Shown: positions 5,208 through 8,005 of the stretch, piece after piece
Numbering within the stretch: position 1 is the stretch's first letter
Layout of the letters: each line of letters starts with the position of its first letter
From: Kiritimatiellia bacterium
Lineage (GTDB): Bacteria > Verrucomicrobiota > Kiritimatiellia > RFP12 > UBA1067
Reading direction: 5' to 3'
DNA length: 8,005 nt
Assembly (NCBI GenBank): GCA_900771305.1
Contig: CAAGNL010000320.1
Span: 1-8,005 of the forward strand
The notes under the pieces: generated by a model
The model's database searches: none
Seen by the model: the letters and a program-made list of their open reading frames with translations, nothing else
What the model was told of the DNA's origin: nothing
Program-made: the position numbers and the translations under genes

Positions 5208-7665
5208 ACTTTGTGAAATCAACTGGCGTCATGTGCCAGATGTCGCGTGCGTACTCCGCCACGGCGCGGTCGCTGGAGAAGCGGCCCGAGCGGGCGATGT
5301 TGACGAGCGACATGCGGTTCCAGGCGCCCCTGTCGCGGTACGTGGCGTCCACGCGGTCCTGCGCGTCGCAGTAGGAACGCAGGTCGGCGAGGAGCATGTA
5401 GTAGTCGTTGTAGTCCAGCAGCGCGCGGATGATCGGATCGAAGAGACCCGGATTCAGCAGCGAGAACACGTTGCGGCGGATCATGTCCACCGCCTGGCGG
5501 ATCTCGGGGTCCTTCTGGTAGTAGTCGCGCGAGACGTAGGTCGGGCGCAGACGCGCCACGTCGTCCGTGCGAAGGCCGAAGAGGAACATGTTGTCGTCCC
5601 CGACCTCCTGGTTGATCTCGACGTTCGCGCCGTCGTACGTGCCGAGCGTGAGCGCGCCGTTCATCATGAACTTCATGTTGCCCGTGCCGGAGGCCTCGGT
5701 GCCCGCGAGCGAGATCTGCTCGCTGAGCTCGGCGGCCGGGATGATCTTCTCGGCCAGCGAGACGCGGTAGTCGGGCAGGAACGCGACCGTAAGCTTGCCG
5801 CGCGTGCGCGGGTTCGCGTTGACGACGTTCGCGATGCCGTGGATGAGGCGGATGATGAGCTTCGCCATGTGGTAGCCCGGCGCGGCCTTGGCCGCGAAGA
5901 TGAACGCGCGCGGCACGGGGTCGTAGTTCGGGTCCGCCAGCAGACGGTTGTAGAAGATGATGATGTAGAGCGCGAGCAGCAGCTGGCGCTTGTACTCGTG
6001 CAGGCGCTTCACCTGGACGTCGAAGATCGCATCGGGATCAAGCGACACGCCAAGGTTGGCGCCCACCCAGTTTGAAAGGATGCGCTTGTTGGAGCGCTTG
6101 ATCTTCGCAAGGCAGGAGAGGAAGGTCTTGTCCTCTGCAAAACCCTCGAGCTTCCTGAGTTCGTCGAGGTGGGTGATCCAGTTGTCGCCGATCTTCTCGG
6201 TGATCAGCTGCGCAAGCGGCGGATTCGCCTTCAGGAGCCAACGACGGGGCGTGATGCCGTTCGTGACGTTGTGGAAGTGGTCCGGCATGAGTTCGTAGAA
6301 GTCCTTGAAGAGCGACTTCTTGAGGATGTCGGAGTGCAGCTCGGCAACGCCGTTGACGCTCGAGGAGCCGATGATCGCAAGGTTGGCCATGCGCACATAG
6401 CGCTCGCCGTTCTCGTCGATCAGCGACATGCGGGCCAGGCGGTCCTGATCGCCGGGGTAGATGCCGGAGATCTGGCTGAGGAAGCGCCCGTTGATCTCGT
6501 AGATGATCTGGAGGTGGCGCGGGAGCAGGCGCTGCATCATCGGCACGGGCCACTTCTCGAGCGCCTCGGGGAGGATTGTGTGGTTCGTGTAGCCCGTCGT
6601 GCGGCGCGTGAGGTCCCAGGCCGTATCCCAGTCAATGCCCTCCTCGTCGACGAGGATGCGCATGAGCTCGGGGATGACGAGCGCGGGGTGCGTCTCGTTC
6701 AGGTGGATGAAGGCCTTCTCGGGCAGCTGCGACCAGTCGTTGCCGTCCTCGCGGAAACGACGGAGGATATCCGCCAGCGAGCAGCACACGAAGAAGTACT
6801 GCTGGCGGAGACGGAGCTCCTTGCCGGCCATCGTGTTGTCGTTCGGATAGAGGACCTTCGTGAGGTTCTCGGCGAGAACCTTGCGCTCGACGGCCTCGAC
6901 ATACGAGCCCTTGTTGAACTCCGCGAGCGAGAACTCGTCCGTCGCCTTCGCGCTCCAGAGGCGCAGCGTGTTGACGGCGTTTTTGTAGCCGACGATCGGG
7001 AGATCGTAGGGGATGCCCTGCACGGTCTCGGCGCCGACCCAGCGCCATTTGAGGGCGCCATGCTCCTCAATGCAGTTGACATAGCCGCCGAACTGGACGA
7101 TGCGTGAGTACTCGGGACGCGCCATCTCCCAGGGATAGCCATCCTTGAGCCAGCTGTCGGGTTCCTCGACCTGCTGTCCATCGACGATGCGCTGGCGGAA
7201 GATGCCGTAGTCGTAGCGAAGACCATAGCCCATGCCCGCGAGATCCAGCGTACTCAGCGAGTCGAGGAAGCAGGCGGCCAGGCGGCCAAGACCGCCATTT
7301 CCGAGACCGGCGTCGACTTCGAAGTCACGCAGGGAGTTCCAGTCGAGACCATATTCCTTGAGGGCCTCGGAGCATTCCTTGTCGAGCTTGAGGTTGATGA
7401 CGTTGTTGCCGAGGAGACGTCCGATCAGGAACTCCAGCGAGAGATAGGAGACGCGACGCTCGTTCTGGGCGTGGTAACGCTCCTGGGTGTCCATCCACCG
7501 CTCGACGATCCGATCGCGGATCGCGTACGCGAAGGCCGTGTACTGGTCGCGCGGCGTCGCCTTGCCGTCATACTTGGCCAGCGTGTAGCGGAGGTGCCAG
7601 GCAAAGTCCTCTTTCAGACCCTGCACCGTATTTTCGACCCTGCGGTCTCTCATCTTCTTCGTCAT
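5206..7665 (-). CDS. glgP: Glycogen/maltodextrin phosphorylase (GT35)
   Basis: An 819-residue alpha-glucan phosphorylase (family length about 800-840). It releases glucose 1-phosphate from the non-reducing ends of glycogen or maltodextrin using orthophosphate and PLP, in the cytoplasm. The full-length pattern is intact: YLSLEFLIGRLLGNN, DAGLGNGGLGRLAACFLDS, YGLRYDYGIFRQ, HLNETHPAL, TGYTNHTILPEALEKWPV, FHNVTNGITPRRWL, VQVKRLHEYKRQ and the PLP signature EASGTGNMKFMMNGALTLGTYDGANVE, with the Schiff-base lysine at 665. Compared from memory with rabbit muscle phosphorylase, the N-terminus is shorter and lacks the Ser14 phosphorylation region, and the AMP-site Tyr75 position appears to be His. The paired arginines of LADILRRF are kept. 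Mammalian-type phosphorylation control is therefore unlikely. ATG 7665 is preferred (GAAGAG at 7672-7677, 6 nt upstream) over an in-frame TTG at 7695 that has no ribosome site. Glycogen and maltodextrin preference cannot be separated by sequence here; no other glycogen gene is in the window. Confidence 0.96.
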   Translation of the reverse strand: MTKKMRDRRVENTVQGLKEDFAWHLRYTLAKYDGKATPRDQYTAFAYAIRDRIVERWMDTQERYHAQNERRVSYLSLEFLIGRLLGNNVINLKLDKECSEALKEYGLDWNSLRDFEVDAGLGNGGLGRLAACFLDSLSTLDLAGMGYGLRYDYGIFRQRIVDGQQVEEPDSWLKDGYPWEMARPEYSRIVQFGGYVNCIEEHGALKWRWVGAETVQGIPYDLPIVGYKNAVNTLRLWSAKATDEFSLAEFNKGSYVEAVERKVLAENLTKVLYPNDNTMAGKELRLRQQYFFVCCSLADILRRFREDGNDWSQLPEKAFIHLNETHPALVIPELMRILVDEEGIDWDTAWDLTRRTTGYTNHTILPEALEKWPVPMMQRLLPRHLQIIYEINGRFLSQISGIYPGDQDRLARMSLIDENGERYVRMANLAIIGSSSVNGVAELHSDILKKSLFKDFYELMPDHFHNVTNGITPRRWLLKANPPLAQLITEKIGDNWITHLDELRKLEGFAEDKTFLSCLAKIKRSNKRILSNWVGANLGVSLDPDAIFDVQVKRLHEYKRQLLLALYIIIFYNRLLADPNYDPVPRAFIFAAKAAPGYHMAKLIIRLIHGIANVVNANPRTRGKLTVAFLPDYRVSLAEKIIPAAELSEQISLAGTEASGTGNMKFMMNGALTLGTYDGANVEINQEVGDDNMFLFGLRTDDVARLRPTYVSRDYYQKDPEIRQAVDMIRRNVFSLLNPGLFDPIIRALLDYNDYYMLLADLRSYCDAQDRVDATYRDRGAWNRMSLVNIARSGRFSSDRAVAEYARDIWHMTPVDFTK

Positions 7666-7734
7666 GTTCGTCTCTTCTGCTTTACTTTCCGTCAAAACGG
7701 CAACTAGTCTATCAAAAATCTTCAGTCAACATCG
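7666..7734 (-). other. A+T-rich gap between mscS and glgP, possible glgP-operon promoter region
   Basis: This 69-nt gap is distinctly A+T-rich compared with the genes around it. It holds a TTGACT hexamer (7724-7729) resembling a -35 box, but no good -10 box lies at 16-18 nt from it. A TAGACT lies only 12 nt away. CCGT/ACGG could form a 4-bp hairpin near 7690-7700, too weak to be a terminator. A promoter for glgP-bamA-skp-lpxD-yggS may start here, but the motif evidence is poor. Confidence 0.3.
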
Positions 7735-8005
7735 TCACTTCTTCATCGTGACTTCAACCTGCGGGAACGGCACGTCGACACCATTCTTCGCGAATGCCTC
7801 GAGCACGGCGACCTGAGCGGCCGAATAGACGGCCCAGTAGTCCTCGCACTTCGCCCACGGACGCACGTTGAACGTCACCGCGGAATCGTCAAGGCACGCC
7901 ACGGCAACTGCCGGCGCGGGATCCTGCAGCACGCCGGGAACCTTCTTGAGCGCGTCAAGGGCAACCTGCGTGGCCTTCGCCAGATCGCTTCCGTAGGCCA
8001 CGCCC
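7735..8005 (-). CDS. MscS-family mechanosensitive ion channel, C-terminal part (truncated by window edge)
   Basis: Only the last 90 or so codons are present; the frame is open to the right edge. A GTG inside the frame at 8001 is not the start, since the family similarity continues through the preceding Gly into GVAYGSD. The visible part matches the C-terminal alpha/beta domain of MscS: compared from memory with E. coli MscS, GVAYGSDLAKA aligns with GVAYDSDIDQV, FNVRPWAKCEDYWAVY with FVVRVWSNSGDLQNVY, and VDVPFPQVEVTMKK with ISFPYPQMDVNFKR. This domain forms the cytoplasmic vestibule of the heptameric channel that releases solutes on hypo-osmotic shock. The membrane helices and pore-lining helix lie outside the window, so gating type and true length are unknown. 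It ends 69 nt before glgP on the same strand and may be in the same operon. Confidence 0.9.
   Translation of the reverse strand, partial: GVAYGSDLAKATQVALDALKKVPGVLQDPAPAVAVACLDDSAVTFNVRPWAKCEDYWAVYSAAQVAVLEAFAKNGVDVPFPQVEVTMKK

Noticed and set aside
3102..5216. A 704-codon open frame on the plus strand, antisense to bamA
   Set aside because: It is the antisense shadow of a high-G+C gene whose codon bias removes stop codons on the opposite strand. Its translation is low-complexity (His/Asp/Val/Leu/Arg-rich) and shows no domain, while bamA beneath it is a full, recognisable family member.
5196..5222. An upstream start for bamA at 5222
   Set aside because: It would overlap glgP and put nine polar residues before the signal peptide. 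ATG 5195 has a strong ribosome site.
6863..6881. A 9-bp inverted repeat with a 1-base centre in glgP
   Set aside because: It lies in a conserved coding stretch (KVLAENLTK) and is of a size expected by chance in a window of this length.
4945..7107. Long plus-strand frames opposite glgP and the bamA start (4945-6075, 6169-7107)
   Set aside because: They show the same antisense-shadow pattern, with compositionally biased proteins, no ribosome sites of note and no family resemblance. GlgP is intact on the other strand.
7663..7695. A TTG start for glgP at 7695, giving 10 extra residues
   Set aside because: No ribosome site precedes it. ATG 7665 has a purine-rich GAAGAG at proper distance, and the added residues have no counterpart in the family.
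7701..7729. A sigma-70-like promoter upstream of glgP (TTGACT plus a -10 box)
   Set aside because: The -35-like hexamer is good, but the hexamer at 17 nt spacing (TAGTTG) matches only two of six consensus bases, and the better TAGACT is only 12 nt away. It is therefore not called as a promoter.

Overview
The window is about 60% G+C and tightly packed, with every supported gene on the minus strand. It reads as one colinear envelope-biogenesis block of a Gram-negative (LPS-making) bacterium. From the right edge leftwards, in transcription order, it holds: the C-terminal end of an MscS-type mechanosensitive channel (runs off the right edge), glycogen phosphorylase (glgP), the outer-membrane assembly protein BamA, a periplasmic Skp/OmpH chaperone, the lipid A acyltransferase LpxD, a PLP-binding YggS-family protein, and the first 95 codons of an unrecognised secreted protein (runs off the left edge).

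The core bamA-skp-lpxD order is the classical one shared by many diderm bacteria. The flanks are not classical: glycogen phosphorylase sits directly upstream of bamA, and a yggS homologue follows lpxD where fabZ/lpxA (or lpxC) are often found. High G+C, this mixed neighbourhood and the style of the BamA sequence would fit a PVC-type lineage (Verrucomicrobiota/Kiritimatiellota-like). That placement is an inference from general resemblance and has low confidence.

Spacing supports co-transcription: glgP-bamA 10 nt, skp-lpxD 8 nt and lpxD-yggS 2 nt. Three wider gaps could hold regulatory signals: mscS-glgP (69 nt, A+T-rich), bamA-skp (78 nt, with a 9-nt tandem repeat) and yggS to the last gene (73 nt, with a small hairpin). 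Functionally, Skp escorts unfolded outer-membrane proteins to BamA, which inserts them, while LpxD makes the lipid A precursor for the outer leaflet. GlgP and YggS are metabolic and vitamin B6 functions that appear to ride in the same transcription unit.

I found no tRNA, rRNA, CRISPR array, insertion sequence or convincing intrinsic terminator, and no evidence of a novel multi-gene system. The items most worth a second look are a perfect 11-bp inverted repeat inside yggS, the 9-nt tandem repeat before skp, and the glgP-bamA translational coupling.
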